Below, piece after piece: positions 1 to 8,974 of a stretch of 64,000 nt of DNA. The stretch comes from M30B80 sp965656935 (GTDB taxonomy: Bacteria; Pseudomonadota; Alphaproteobacteria; Rhodobacterales; Rhodobacteraceae), in assembly GCA_965656935.1 (NCBI GenBank), contig CBFHMG010000012.1, positions 4,975 through 68,974 of the forward strand, given 5' to 3'. Position numbers and translations under genes: made by a program. The notes under the pieces were generated by a model. The model made no database searches. It saw only the letters and a program-made list of their open reading frames with translations, and was not told the origin of the DNA. The stretch's first letter is position 1; each line of letters begins with the position of its first letter.

Positions 1-1493
1 AATTTGGTGCCCATCTGCACGCCAAGCGCTTGGCACAGATCATTGATCTCGGCGTTTTGCCCCAGCTTTGAGGAGGCCGCGCCCAAGACATTCAGGATTT
101 TACCGCGCAGGGGCAGCAGTGCTTGGGTTTTGCGGTTGCGCCCCATTTTGGCCGAGCCGCCCGCGCTATCGCCCTCGACGATGAACAATTCCGTGCCCGC
201 GCGGTTCGTGGCCGAGCAATCCACCAGCTTGCCTGGAAGGCGCAGCTTCTTGGTGGCGGTTTTGCGTTGCGTTTCTTTTTCCTGACGGCGGCGCAGGCGT
301 TCTTCGGCGCGCAGCACAAGGAAATCAAGGATCGCGCCCGCTGATTTCGTATCGGCGGCCAGCCAGTTGTCAAAACGGTCGCGCACGGCGGCTTCCACCA
401 GACGCTGCGCCTCGGTTGTGGCAAGGCGGTCTTTGGTTTGGCCCACAAATTCAGGCTCGGCAATGAAGCAGGATACAAGCGCACAGCCCCCCGTTACCAG
501 ATCATCGCGGGTGATATTGGCGGCTTTTTTATTGCTGACCAATTCGCCATAGGCGCGGATGCCTTTGAGGATGGCGGCCCAAAACCCTGCCTCATGCGTG
601 CCGCCCTCGGGCGTGGGCACGGTGTTACAATAGGATTGGATGAAGCCGTCGCGCACAGGCGTCCAATTGATCGCCCATTCCACCTGACCTGGAACTTTGA
701 AACGCTCCTGAAACTCGACCTTCCCTGCAAAGGGTTTGTCGGCATAGGTGGCGGCACTGCCCAAGGTCTCGCCCAGATAATCGGCCAGACCACCGGGGAA
801 GTGGAACACGGCCTCTGCAGGGGTTTCGCCATCATCAATGGCGGTTTTCCAGCGGATTTCCACGCCCGAGAACAGATAGGCCTTGGAGCGCACCATTTTC
901 ATCAGCCGCGCGGGCTTGAAGCGATGTGCGCCGAAAATCTCCTCATCGGCATGGAAGGTCACCGAGGTGCCACGCCGATTGGGGGCCGTGCCGACCTTTT
1001 CCACGCTGCCTTGCGGGATGCCGCGCGAAAACTCCTGCGCGAACAGCTCCTTGTTGCGGGCGACTTCGACGCGCACATGATCTGACAGGGCATTGACCAC
1101 CGAAATACCAACCCCGTGCAGGCCGCCCGAGGTCTGATAGGCCTTACCCGAGAATTTACCGCCCGCATGCAAAGTGCACAGGATCACCTCAAGCGCGGAT
1201 TTGTCCGGGAATTTGGGGTGCGGATCGATCGGGATGCCACGGCCATTATCGCGGATCGTGACGGAATAATCCTCGTTCAATTCCACTTCGATGCGGTTGG
1301 CATGGCCCGCGACGGCCTCATCCATCGAGTTGTCGAGAACCTCGGCCACCAAATGATGCAGCGCGCGCTCATCCGTGCCGCCGATATACATGCCGGGGCG
1401 TTTGCGGACGGGCTCCAGCCCCTCCAGAACCTCAATCGAGGTCGCGTCATAGGTTTGCTCGGGGGAAGCGCCCTTAAGAAGGTCGTCGGCCAT
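1..1493 (-). CDS. parE: DNA topoisomerase IV subunit B (3' end beyond window)
   Basis: This is the ATPase subunit of topoisomerase IV, which with ParC decatenates replicated chromosomes. About 497 codons are visible; the C-terminus lies left of the window. The GHKL ATPase domain is at the N-terminus: RKRPGMYIGGTDERALHHL starts near residue 30, the catalytic Glu is in EVLDNSMDEA (about residues 51-60), and DNGRGIP follows near residue 82. A TOPRIM motif, ELFIVEGDSAGGSAK, lies near residue 440. ParE is favoured over GyrB by the IGGTDERALHH sequence and by the downstream text LPLRGKILNV...QALG. The ATG at 1491-1493 gives the family-typical start. A small palindrome lies just upstream in its leader (1510-1527). 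Confidence 0.93.
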   Translation of the reverse strand, partial: MADDLLKGASPEQTYDATSIEVLEGLEPVRKRPGMYIGGTDERALHHLVAEVLDNSMDEAVAGHANRIEVELNEDYSVTIRDNGRGIPIDPHPKFPDKSALEVILCTLHAGGKFSGKAYQTSGGLHGVGISVVNALSDHVRVEVARNKELFAQEFSRGIPQGSVEKVGTAPNRRGTSVTFHADEEIFGAHRFKPARLMKMVRSKAYLFSGVEIRWKTAIDDGETPAEAVFHFPGGLADYLGETLGSAATYADKPFAGKVEFQERFKVPGQVEWAINWTPVRDGFIQSYCNTVPTPEGGTHEAGFWAAILKGIRAYGELVSNKKAANITRDDLVTGGCALVSCFIAEPEFVGQTKDRLATTEAQRLVEAAVRDRFDNWLAADTKSAGAILDFLVLRAEERLRRRQEKETQRKTATKKLRLPGKLVDCSATNRAGTELFIVEGDSAGGSAKMGRNRKTQALLPLRGKILNVLGAASSKLGQNAEINDLCQALGVQMGTK

Positions 1494-1509
1494 CGTCTGC
1501 TCTATCTTG

Positions 1510-1527
1510 TATGTAGTTTCCTACATA
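1510..1527 (-). promoter_or_regulatory. Operator-like palindrome upstream of parE
   Basis: TATGTAG-N4-CTACATA is a perfect 7-bp inverted repeat with a 4-nt spacer, ending 16 nt before the parE start codon. It is followed by no T-tract, so it does not look like a terminator. It could be a protein-binding site or a small 5'-leader hairpin. I recognise no family consensus for it. Confidence 0.4.
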
Positions 1528-1640
1528 TTGGCAGGTTTGGGGAGGATGGGGAAGGGAGCTTGGGGCCTGCTTGGCCCGTTTTATGCGCAGATGCAGGCGC
1601 GGCGGGGATGAAACGCGGGGAGACCCAGCTTAATTGGTCG

Positions 1641-2099
1641 CTACAGGGCCGCACCGTCACCCGCGAAGAAGGCATCCAGCATCTCGGAATCCGCGATATT
1701 TCGCTGGCGGGCAACCGAGGCAACAGCCGACAGCTCGGCATAATCCATATCCGAGAGTTCAACCCCGTTTGACAAGGCGGTGAAACCTTCCTCAAGCAGC
1801 GACATAATACTGGCATTGGTCATTTGGTTGGCCAGATTGAACAATTCATTGGCGTCAGTTTCATTCATAAAGCCCGACTGAATCGACGGGCCGAAATGCG
1901 AGGCGTCAAAGGACACGAAGTCATCCGAGAGGTTGCGCGTGCGCAATTGTTCTTCGAGATTGGAGGTCATATCGCCAATGCCAACGCGCAAAACATCCGT
2001 TGTCGCAATGGCCATGCCCACTGCTGCCGCAGACAAAACAACGTAATCGACGGTGATTGCGCCTGTTTCGTCCAGAATGAATTCGCGTAGTACCCGCAT
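1641..2099 (-). CDS. Flp-pilin-like membrane-anchored protein
   Basis: A 152-residue protein. Its N-terminus resembles Flp/type IVb pilin precursors: a short basic leader (MRVLREFILDETG), then AITVDYVVLSAAAVGMAIAT, a single hydrophobic helix with the Glu/Asp-rich entry seen in class III signal peptides. The remainder (about residues 45-152) is acidic, soluble-looking and much longer than a classical 50-70 residue Flp pilin. No tad/cpa assembly genes are nearby. It could be a pseudopilin-like or minor pilin component, or simply a single-pass membrane protein. The ATG at 2097-2099 is used. It reads toward parE, about 150 bp away. Confidence 0.7.
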   Translation of the reverse strand: MRVLREFILDETGAITVDYVVLSAAAVGMAIATTDVLRVGIGDMTSNLEEQLRTRNLSDDFVSFDASHFGPSIQSGFMNETDANELFNLANQMTNASIMSLLEEGFTALSNGVELSDMDYAELSAVASVARQRNIADSEMLDAFFAGDGAAL

Positions 2100-2292
2100 T
2101 TTGCGTTTATCCTTGAAGCCGTATTAGCAGGGTTACCGTTTGCCCCCCAATCTGGGCGTGAATATGACGCTAGGGCGCAATCTCGGAAACGATCCGTTTC
2201 CAATGCAGCGCCGTTGGAGATGCGCGAAGTTCTGCCATTGCCCACATACGGGGAGTGTTGTTTCGCGCGGCACGCCTCTATATCTGCGTCTT

Positions 2293-2967
2293 ATGACAGT
2301 CGGTTTGCGCCTTTTGAAAAGCTTTGCCGCCAGCTGCGCCATTTGGGTTTCGGGCGTGGGCATGGCCGTGGCGCATCCCCATATCTTTATCGATGCGGGG
2401 CTGCGCCTGATCTATGACACGCAAGGCGCGCTGCACGCGGTTGAGGTGACTTGGCGCTATGACGAGCTCTATTCCCTGATCATCCTGCAGGATTACAATC
2501 TCGATCTTGATTTTGACGGGGTCCTGACCCAAGCCGAGCGTGACGGGCTTTTGGGCTTTGATCTAAACTGGAATAGCGGGTTCAGCGGCGGGTTAGAGAT
2601 TTTTGGCGCAGATGGTCAGCCGCTGGAGATCGGCGCGCCGAGCGCTGTTTCCCTTGATCTGACGGAAACAGGCCAGATCGAGACGACCCATATCCGCCCC
2701 GTTTTGGGCGGGGATCAGGGCGATGCATTGATCGCCTCGATCTATGATCAGGCCTTCTACATCGCCTTCGAGATGAACCTGCCAACCGAGATCACAGGCC
2801 GCGAGGATTGCGATGCGCAGTTGCGCCGCGCCGATCTCGATGAGGCCTATGCCGCCCTTGATGCCGCCTTGCAGGAGATCGGCGGGGCGGTGAATGAGGA
2901 AGATAACTTCCCCGAAATCGGCAATATTTTTGCGGACCGCGTGGAGGTCACATGCAGCGCGCCCTGA
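2293..2967 (+). CDS. DUF1007 family periplasmic protein
   Basis: A 224-residue DUF1007-family protein. Starting at the ATG at 2293, the N-terminus is a signal peptide (hydrophobic stretch LLKSFAASCAIWVSGVGMAVA) followed at once by the family hallmark AHPHIFIDA. A longer in-frame start at 2140 would bury the signal peptide, so it was rejected. DUF1007 proteins are typically encoded with NicO-type metal exporters or importers. Here the gene overlaps the next one, a NicO transporter, by 16 bp. That context and the HPH motif suggest a periplasmic metal-handling partner (nickel, cobalt or zinc); the metal is not shown by the sequence. Confidence 0.85.
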   Translation: MTVGLRLLKSFAASCAIWVSGVGMAVAHPHIFIDAGLRLIYDTQGALHAVEVTWRYDELYSLIILQDYNLDLDFDGVLTQAERDGLLGFDLNWNSGFSGGLEIFGADGQPLEIGAPSAVSLDLTETGQIETTHIRPVLGGDQGDALIASIYDQAFYIAFEMNLPTEITGREDCDAQLRRADLDEAYAALDAALQEIGGAVNEEDNFPEIGNIFADRVEVTCSAP

Positions 2968-3860
2968 TTTTGGCAGCCATTGTGATTGTTCTGGTCTTTG
3001 TGGCGGGGTTTGCCTTGGGCTGGGACCGCATGATTTTCCAATGGGCGCTTGAGGGGCAGCGCGAGGCGCAAACCTTGCTGGCGCGCGCCTTACGGGCCTT
3101 GCGCGCAGGTGAGGCAGGGGCTGTGGCAACGCTGATGGGGGTATGTTTTGCCTATGGTTTGTTCCATGCCGCAGGTCCCGGACATGGCAAGCTGGTGATT
3201 GGCGGCTATGGTGCGGCGCGGCGGGTTGGGGCGCTTAAACTCAGTTTGGTGGCGCTTGTCTCCAGCCTTGCCCAAGCAGGCACCGCGATCGGTCTGGTCG
3301 CTTTGGGGCTTTGGGTTTTGGGCATCAGCCGCGAGGCGATGACGGGGCTGGCCGATGATGTGTTCCAACCGCTCAGTTTCGCGCTGATTGCGCTGGTGGG
3401 GCTTTGGCTTGCATGGCGCGGGGCGCGGGGCCTGATGGATTTGCGCGGCTCAGATCACGCCCATGACCACTCTCATCACGGGCCTGATGCAACCTGTGCC
3501 ACCTGTGGCCATGCCCATGCACCTGCCCCAGATCAGGTGGCGCAAGCAGGCAGTCTGCGGGATTTGGCCGTGCTGATCGGCGTTGTTGCCATCCGCCCCT
3601 GCACAGGCGCGCTTTTCGTGTTGATCCTGACGGCGCAAATGGGGGCTTTCGCGGCAGGAATTGCAGGGGCTTTGGCGATGGGGGTCGGCACGGCAAGCGT
3701 GACGGTGGCTGTCGCCCTTCTCTCGGTGACGCTGCGCGAGGGGGTGTTGCGCAGCCAGATTAATCTGGCAGGGCTTGGCGTGGCGCAATCGGTGCTGGCT
3801 TTGGGGGTGGGGCTGCTGATCGCGCTTCTAGCCACGCGGCTGGCCTTGGGCGCGATCTGA
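2952..3860 (+). CDS. NicO/RcnA-type nickel/cobalt transporter
   Basis: A 302-residue inner-membrane protein of the NicO (high-affinity nickel/cobalt transport) superfamily. It has a signal-anchor N-terminus (residues 5-25), several transmembrane helices, the conserved GLFHAAGPGHGKLVIGGY segment near residue 70, and a histidine/cysteine-rich cytoplasmic loop (HAHDHSHHG...CATCGHAHAP, about residues 172-196) of the sort that binds divalent metals. A second conserved motif, IRPCTGALF, lies near residue 214. It starts inside the end of the DUF1007 gene, indicating translational coupling. Direction of transport (import or export) and metal cannot be decided here. Confidence 0.88.
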   Translation: MQRALILAAIVIVLVFVAGFALGWDRMIFQWALEGQREAQTLLARALRALRAGEAGAVATLMGVCFAYGLFHAAGPGHGKLVIGGYGAARRVGALKLSLVALVSSLAQAGTAIGLVALGLWVLGISREAMTGLADDVFQPLSFALIALVGLWLAWRGARGLMDLRGSDHAHDHSHHGPDATCATCGHAHAPAPDQVAQAGSLRDLAVLIGVVAIRPCTGALFVLILTAQMGAFAAGIAGALAMGVGTASVTVAVALLSVTLREGVLRSQINLAGLGVAQSVLALGVGLLIALLATRLALGAI

Positions 3861-3901
3861 TGACGCTGGTCAAGCGGCTCCAACGGGTCTAAGCCCGTTT
3901 C

Positions 3902-5275
3902 ATGACCCCGCTTCGCCATCATATTCGCGCCACTCTGGCGCTTGGTCTGCCGCTGATCGGCAGCCAAGTCGCGCAGATTTTGATCACCCTGACCGATACG
4001 ATCATGATCGGCTGGTACGGGGTGGCCGAGCTGGCAGCGGTGGCCCTTGGCGGCTCCTATCTCCACACGGTGCTCATTATGGGCATGGGGTTTGCCTTGG
4101 CGGTCACGCCCTTGGTGGCCGCCGCCGCCGCTCAGGAAGATGAGGTTCAGGTCCGCCGCGTCACGCGGATGGGGCTTTGGCTGGCCCTGCTGTTCAGCGC
4201 TTTGGTGATGCCGCTTTTTGTGTTCTCCGAGCCGATCCTGCGCGCCTTGGGCCAAGAGGCGGCGGTCAGCGCGAATACCCGCATCTATTTAGATATCGCG
4301 GGTTGGTCGATTTGGCCCTCGCTGATGTTTCTTGTGCTGCGCAGCCATCTCTCGGCGCTGGAGCATACGCGCATCGTGCTTTTGGCGACCTTGGCGGCGG
4401 TGGCGCTGAATGCGGGTCTGAACTATCTGCTGATCTTTGGCAATTTCGGCCTGCCCGAGATGGGGCTGCGGGGGGCGGCTTGGGCCTCCATCGCCTCTAA
4501 CGCATTGATTTTCATGATCCTTGCGCTTTATGCCACGCGCAAACAGGGCCTGAGAGACTACACGCTTTTCGCCCGTTTCTGGCGCCCTGATTGGGAGGCC
4601 TTTATCCAAGTGTTCCGTCTTGGCTGGCCGATTGCGCTGACCCTTCTGGCGGAAAGCGCGCTGTTCATGGCCTCGATGCTGATGATGGGCTGGGTGGATG
4701 AGCTGACGCTGGCCGCCCATGGGATCGCGCTGCAAATCACCGCGCTGACCTTTATGGTGCATGTGGGCTTGAGCACGGCCGCCACGGTGCGCGCGGGCCG
4801 CGCGTGGGGGGTGCAGGATTTTGCCAGCCTGCGACTGGCGGCAATCGCTGCGTTGATCTTGTCGGGCATTATGGTGGCGGCGGCCATGGTGGTGTTTGTG
4901 ACCTTGCCCGCGCCGCTGGTCTCGGCCTTTGTCGGGCCTGATGATCCGCTGCGCGATCAGATCATCGCCATCGGGGTGGGGTTGTTGATGGTCTCGGCGC
5001 TGTTTCAATTGGCCGATGCCGCGCAGGTTATGGCCTTGGGGCTGTTGCGCGGGGTGCAGGACACGCGCGTACCGATGATTATTGCCACGATCAGCTATTG
5101 GCTGGTGGGCATTCCTTGCAGCTACCTGTTCGGCTTTGTCTTTGACTGGGGCGGGCAGGGGGTTTGGCTGGGTCTGGTTGTGGGGCTGGTTCTGGCGGGG
5201 GGCTTTATGATGGTCCGCTTCTGGTCCAAGGCCGCGCGCCTGAATGACACGCGGCCTGATATTTCAGCGGCTTAG
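3902..5275 (+). CDS. MATE family efflux transporter
   Basis: A 457-residue multidrug and toxic compound extrusion (MATE) protein, probably exporting cationic drugs by Na+ or H+ antiport. About twelve hydrophobic helices are visible in two similar halves. The N-terminal half carries the typical PLIGSQVAQILITLTDTIMIG segment (about residues 17-37). The start at ATG 3902 has no strong Shine-Dalgarno sequence; a 6-bp hairpin (3882-3899) sits directly before it. The 3' end overlaps the convergent M20 peptidase gene by 12 bp. It belongs to the DinF/NorM-like group, but which subfamily is not clear. Confidence 0.92.
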   Translation: MTPLRHHIRATLALGLPLIGSQVAQILITLTDTIMIGWYGVAELAAVALGGSYLHTVLIMGMGFALAVTPLVAAAAAQEDEVQVRRVTRMGLWLALLFSALVMPLFVFSEPILRALGQEAAVSANTRIYLDIAGWSIWPSLMFLVLRSHLSALEHTRIVLLATLAAVALNAGLNYLLIFGNFGLPEMGLRGAAWASIASNALIFMILALYATRKQGLRDYTLFARFWRPDWEAFIQVFRLGWPIALTLLAESALFMASMLMMGWVDELTLAAHGIALQITALTFMVHVGLSTAATVRAGRAWGVQDFASLRLAAIAALILSGIMVAAAMVVFVTLPAPLVSAFVGPDDPLRDQIIAIGVGLLMVSALFQLADAAQVMALGLLRGVQDTRVPMIIATISYWLVGIPCSYLFGFVFDWGGQGVWLGLVVGLVLAGGFMMVRFWSKAARLNDTRPDISAA

Positions 5276-6637
5276 CGCCTCCAGCACCCGCGCCCATGAG
5301 CGGATGCCGTGATGGAAGCTCGACAGATCATATTTCTCATTGGGGGAATGGATCGCGTCATCATCCTTGGCAAAGCCTGCCAGAATCGAGTCCATCCCCA
5401 GATATTCCTTGAAATACCCCGCCACGGGGATCGAGCCGCCGCAGCCGATAAAGGCCGCCTCACGCGGCCATTCCGCGCTGAGGGCTTGGCGGGTTTTCTC
5501 AAATGCGGGATGCGAGATATCCATCTGGCTGGCGGGTGAGGCACCGTGATCGGCAAAGCTGACTTCGCAATCGGGCGGCAATTGCGCGCTGACCCAAGCG
5601 CGGAAATTCTCGCGCAGCTGATGCGGGTCTTGCTGGCCCACAAGGCGGAAGCTGACCTTGGCATGCGCCTTGGAGGGCAGCACGGTCTTGAAGCCTGCCC
5701 CCGTATAGCCGCCCCAAATCCCGTTGACCTCGGCAGTGGGGCGCGACCAGATCATCTCCAGCCCTGTGCGGCCCGCTTCACCCGCAGGCTGGCCAAGCCC
5801 GACAGCGCCCAAAAAGCCTGTCTCGTTGAAATTCAGTGCATCCCATTGCGCCTTGATTGCGGGATCAAGCTCGGGCACGCCGTCATAAAAGCCCGGAACC
5901 TGAACCTGCCCGTTCTCGTCATGTAAATTCGCAAGGATTTTGCTCAGGACACGGATCGGGTTCATCGAAATCCCGCCATACATGCCCGAATGCAGATCGA
6001 GCGAGGGCCCCGTGATCGTGATTTCCTCGCCCAAAAGCCCGCGCAACTGGGTGACGATGGCAGGGGTTTCCTCGCCAAAAAGGCCAGTGTCGCAAATCAG
6101 CGCCACCTCCGCCGTCAATTCCTCGGCATTGTCCTTTAGGAACGGGATCAGGGAGGGGGAGCCCGATTCCTCCTCTCCCTCCAGAAAGATCGTCAGCTTT
6201 GCAGGCAGGCTGCCCGTTTCCTCGCGATAGGCGCGGCAGGCCTCGATAAAGGTCATCAACTGGCCCTTGTCATCGGATGCCCCGCGCGCGCGGATCACCT
6301 TGCCTTTTGGCGTTTCCTCGAGTGCGGGGTCAAACGGGTCGCGTGACCATAAATCAATTGGGTCAACGGGTTGCACGTCGTAGTGACCATAGAAAAGCAC
6401 ATGCGGGCCGCTGCCTTCGCCATGGGCCACCACCATAGGATGTCCGTTCGTGGGGCGGACCGAGGCGTCAAACCCCAATGCGTTCAGTTCGGCGCAAAGC
6501 CACTCGGCCGCGTCTTTCACGGGCTGGTCATACTCCGGATCGGTCGAGATGGAGGGGATGCGCAACAGCGCCATGAGGCGTTCGGTCGAGGCGTCGAGAT
6601 TGGCATCAATACGTGCGAGAACCGCGTCGAGGGACAT
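5264..6637 (-). CDS. M20 family dipeptidase
   Basis: A 457-residue cytosolic metallopeptidase of the M20/M25/M40 family (dipeptidase type). Metal-ligand and catalytic motifs are present: FYGHYDVQPVD near residue 87 and the Glu pair in LEGEEESGSPS near residue 152. A lid/dimerisation domain sits between the two catalytic halves (LDLHSGMYGG near residue 214). The reading frame is open for 83 more codons upstream, but ATG 6635-6637 gives the normal family N-terminus (MSLDAVLARID). It is convergent with and slightly overlaps the MATE gene. Substrate specificity is unknown; carnosinase-like and general dipeptidase roles are both possible. Confidence 0.9.
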   Translation of the reverse strand: MSLDAVLARIDANLDASTERLMALLRIPSISTDPEYDQPVKDAAEWLCAELNALGFDASVRPTNGHPMVVAHGEGSGPHVLFYGHYDVQPVDPIDLWSRDPFDPALEETPKGKVIRARGASDDKGQLMTFIEACRAYREETGSLPAKLTIFLEGEEESGSPSLIPFLKDNAEELTAEVALICDTGLFGEETPAIVTQLRGLLGEEITITGPSLDLHSGMYGGISMNPIRVLSKILANLHDENGQVQVPGFYDGVPELDPAIKAQWDALNFNETGFLGAVGLGQPAGEAGRTGLEMIWSRPTAEVNGIWGGYTGAGFKTVLPSKAHAKVSFRLVGQQDPHQLRENFRAWVSAQLPPDCEVSFADHGASPASQMDISHPAFEKTRQALSAEWPREAAFIGCGGSIPVAGYFKEYLGMDSILAGFAKDDDAIHSPNEKYDLSSFHHGIRSWARVLEALSR

Positions 6638-6803
6638 GGGGGAGTGCTCCGCTTTTTGTGAAGTCTGGGCGCAGAGTATCAAGCATAAAGGGGATGTCCA
6701 GCGCTTGCCCGATAGGGGATGGCAGGCTAGGTTCCGCCTCGATTTGGCCGTGCGGCCTTTGGGTATGCGCGGCGGGAAAAACGGGTTGAGGCAGGGCTGT
6801 ATT

Positions 6804-7406
6804 ATGAAGGTTTCTTTGGCTGTATTGGCGGTGGTGTCTTGCTTGGCTGGGGCAGGGGCGGCGTTTGCCCAAGACATGCCCACCATGCGCGAGGCGCGCG
6901 ATCAGGTCTTTGCCCGCGATGGGGCGCTGAGCTGGGAGGTGATCGGCCATGACAGCCTGAATCCTGCTGAGCTTCAATTGCTGGAGCAGATCATTCCTTT
7001 GGGGGCCTTGCCGCAAATGGCCTATTACGGCGCTTTGGCGATTGCCCCTGATCAGGGGTTGGCCGATCCCGAGACGACCTCGGCGGTTGGCAATTACCAT
7101 AGCGAAGAGGGCGCGCGCGCAGCAGCCCTTGCCGCCTGTAACGCCGCGCGCAGTGGCGGCAGTGACTGTGCCGTTGTTCTGGTGGTGCGTCCCGAAGGCT
7201 GGGAGGCGGGCCGCAGCCTGCAACTCAATGCGGATGCAACGGCATCGCTTTGGGGCGCGTTCCGTCAATTGGGCCGCCCGCGCGCCATGGCAAGCTCGCA
7301 AGCCACGGGCAATTGGGGCATCGGTACCAGCCCTGAGGAGGCGCTTGCTGCCTGCGCTGCCGATGGGGCGGCGGAGGATTGCGTAACAGTGGTCGCAGAA
7401 GAATAA
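6804..7406 (+). CDS. Secreted DUF4189-like protein
   Basis: A 200-residue protein with a clear Sec signal peptide (MKVSLAVLAVVSCLAGAGAA, cleavage around AFA-QD, residue 23). The mature part contains two copies of a motif with paired cysteines: EEGARAAALAAC...SDCAVVLV and EEALAACAADGAAEDCVTVV. This is the pattern of DUF4189-type proteins (small surface or periplasmic repeats, probably disulfide-bonded). ATG 6804 was chosen because it begins the signal peptide; the frame is open further upstream without a good start. It stands alone between a peptidase gene and hemA. No function can be assigned. Confidence 0.72.
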   Translation: MKVSLAVLAVVSCLAGAGAAFAQDMPTMREARDQVFARDGALSWEVIGHDSLNPAELQLLEQIIPLGALPQMAYYGALAIAPDQGLADPETTSAVGNYHSEEGARAAALAACNAARSGGSDCAVVLVVRPEGWEAGRSLQLNADATASLWGAFRQLGRPRAMASSQATGNWGIGTSPEEALAACAADGAAEDCVTVVAEE

Positions 7407-7590
7407 ATTCAAGATTCTGAATAATATGATTGACGCGGACCATATCAGCGCGGCAATTTGTTACGTGGCTCAGAGGGCGGGAGGCCTTATTTGAGGTACA
7501 GATCTAGGAAGGCATGCCGTTGAATTCAGACAGCGGCGCCGTGCCCTGCGATGCGCCTCTGGAGAGAGATGCGCTGGCCGGAATGGGAGA

Positions 7591-8820
7591 ATGACAGTGA
7601 ATTACGACAATCTGCTCGATAGCGCGTTGCAGAAATTGCATGATGAAGGCCGCTACAGGACCTTTATCGATATTGAGCGCCGTCGCGGTCAATTTCCCCA
7701 TGCCGTCTGGAACAAGGAAGACGGCACGCAAGAAGATATCACGGTGTGGTGCGGCAATGACTATCTTGGCATGGGCCAGCACCCCGTTGTTCTGAACGCG
7801 ATGCATGAAGCGCTTGAGGCCACAGGAGCGGGCTCGGGCGGGACGCGCAATATCTCGGGCACCACGGTCTATCACAAGGCGCTTGAGGAAGAATTGGCCG
7901 ATCTGCATGGCAAGGATGGCGCGCTTGTGTTCACCTCCGCCTATATCGCCAATGACGCGACGCTCAGCACCCTGCCCAAGCTGTTCCCCGGCTTGATCAC
8001 CTATTCAGACGAGCTGAACCACGCCTCAATGATCGAGGGTATTCGCCGCAATGGCGGGGCCAAGCGTGTGTTCAAGCATAATGACGTGGCCGATCTGCGC
8101 GCCAAGCTCGAGGCCGATGATCCTGCTGCCCCCAAGATGATCGCTTTTGAAAGCGTTTACTCGATGGATGGCGATTTTGGCCCGATTGCCGAGATTGTGG
8201 CGCTGGCCAAGGAATTCGGGGCGCTAACCTATCTCGATGAGGTTCACGCTGTGGGGCTGTATGGCCCGCGCGGGGGTGGCGTCTCGGAGAAGCTGGGGCT
8301 GGCCGATCAGATCGACATCATCAACGGCACTTTGGGCAAGGCCTATGGTGTGATGGGCGGCTATATCGCGGCCTCTGCCAAGCTGTGTGATGCCGTGCGC
8401 TCCTATGCGCCTGGCTTCATCTTCACCACCTCGATCCCGCCTGTTGTTGCGGCAGGGGCGGCGGCTTCCGTGCGGCATCTGAAAACCGATCAGGCCCTGC
8501 GTGATCTGCATCAGGAGCGCGCCAAGGTTCTCAAGCTGCGCCTCAAAGGCATGGGTCTGCCGATCATTGATCATGGCAGCCATATCGTTCCCGTGATCGT
8601 GGGGAACCCCGTTCACACCAAAAAACTGTCCGATATGCTGTTGGAACAATTCGGCATTTACGTGCAGCCGATCAACTTCCCAACGGTGCCGCGCGGGACC
8701 GAGCGGTTGCGCTTCACGCCATCGCCCGTGCATGACCCAAAGATGATTGACTATCTTTTGACATCAATGGACCAGCTATGGAGCCATTGTGCGCTGAATC
8801 GTGCCGATTTAGCCGGCTGA
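7591..8820 (+). CDS. hemA: 5-aminolevulinate synthase
   Basis: Condenses glycine and succinyl-CoA to 5-aminolevulinate, the first step of tetrapyrrole synthesis in alphaproteobacteria (Shemin pathway); PLP-dependent, cytosolic. At 409 residues it has family length. Diagnostic text includes MTVNYDNLLDSALQKLHDEGRYR at the start, a glycine-rich GAGSGGTRNISGT segment near residue 77, DEVHAVGLYG near residue 216, and the PLP lysine in GTLGKAYG at about residue 250. The acyl-CoA-synthase relatives (KBL, BioF) lack this N-terminus. It is monocistronic in appearance, with a 184-bp upstream region; I did not find a convincing FnrL box there. Confidence 0.96.
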   Translation: MTVNYDNLLDSALQKLHDEGRYRTFIDIERRRGQFPHAVWNKEDGTQEDITVWCGNDYLGMGQHPVVLNAMHEALEATGAGSGGTRNISGTTVYHKALEEELADLHGKDGALVFTSAYIANDATLSTLPKLFPGLITYSDELNHASMIEGIRRNGGAKRVFKHNDVADLRAKLEADDPAAPKMIAFESVYSMDGDFGPIAEIVALAKEFGALTYLDEVHAVGLYGPRGGGVSEKLGLADQIDIINGTLGKAYGVMGGYIAASAKLCDAVRSYAPGFIFTTSIPPVVAAGAAASVRHLKTDQALRDLHQERAKVLKLRLKGMGLPIIDHGSHIVPVIVGNPVHTKKLSDMLLEQFGIYVQPINFPTVPRGTERLRFTPSPVHDPKMIDYLLTSMDQLWSHCALNRADLAG

Positions 8821-8974
8821 AAGAGAATCGACTGTTAATCTCGAGGTTATTGTTGTGTTAACATGCATATAGCGCTGCGATGCGAATCGGCGGCACTATA
8901 ATGGGATGAAGGCAACAAAATGCGGGCGGCACATTTGCTGTGACTAAGCCTGCAGGAACTTTGAGCGGGACAAC

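Noticed and set aside
7407..7590. FnrL box upstream of hemA
   Set aside because: TTGAC is present, but the second half ATCAA at the right spacing is not.
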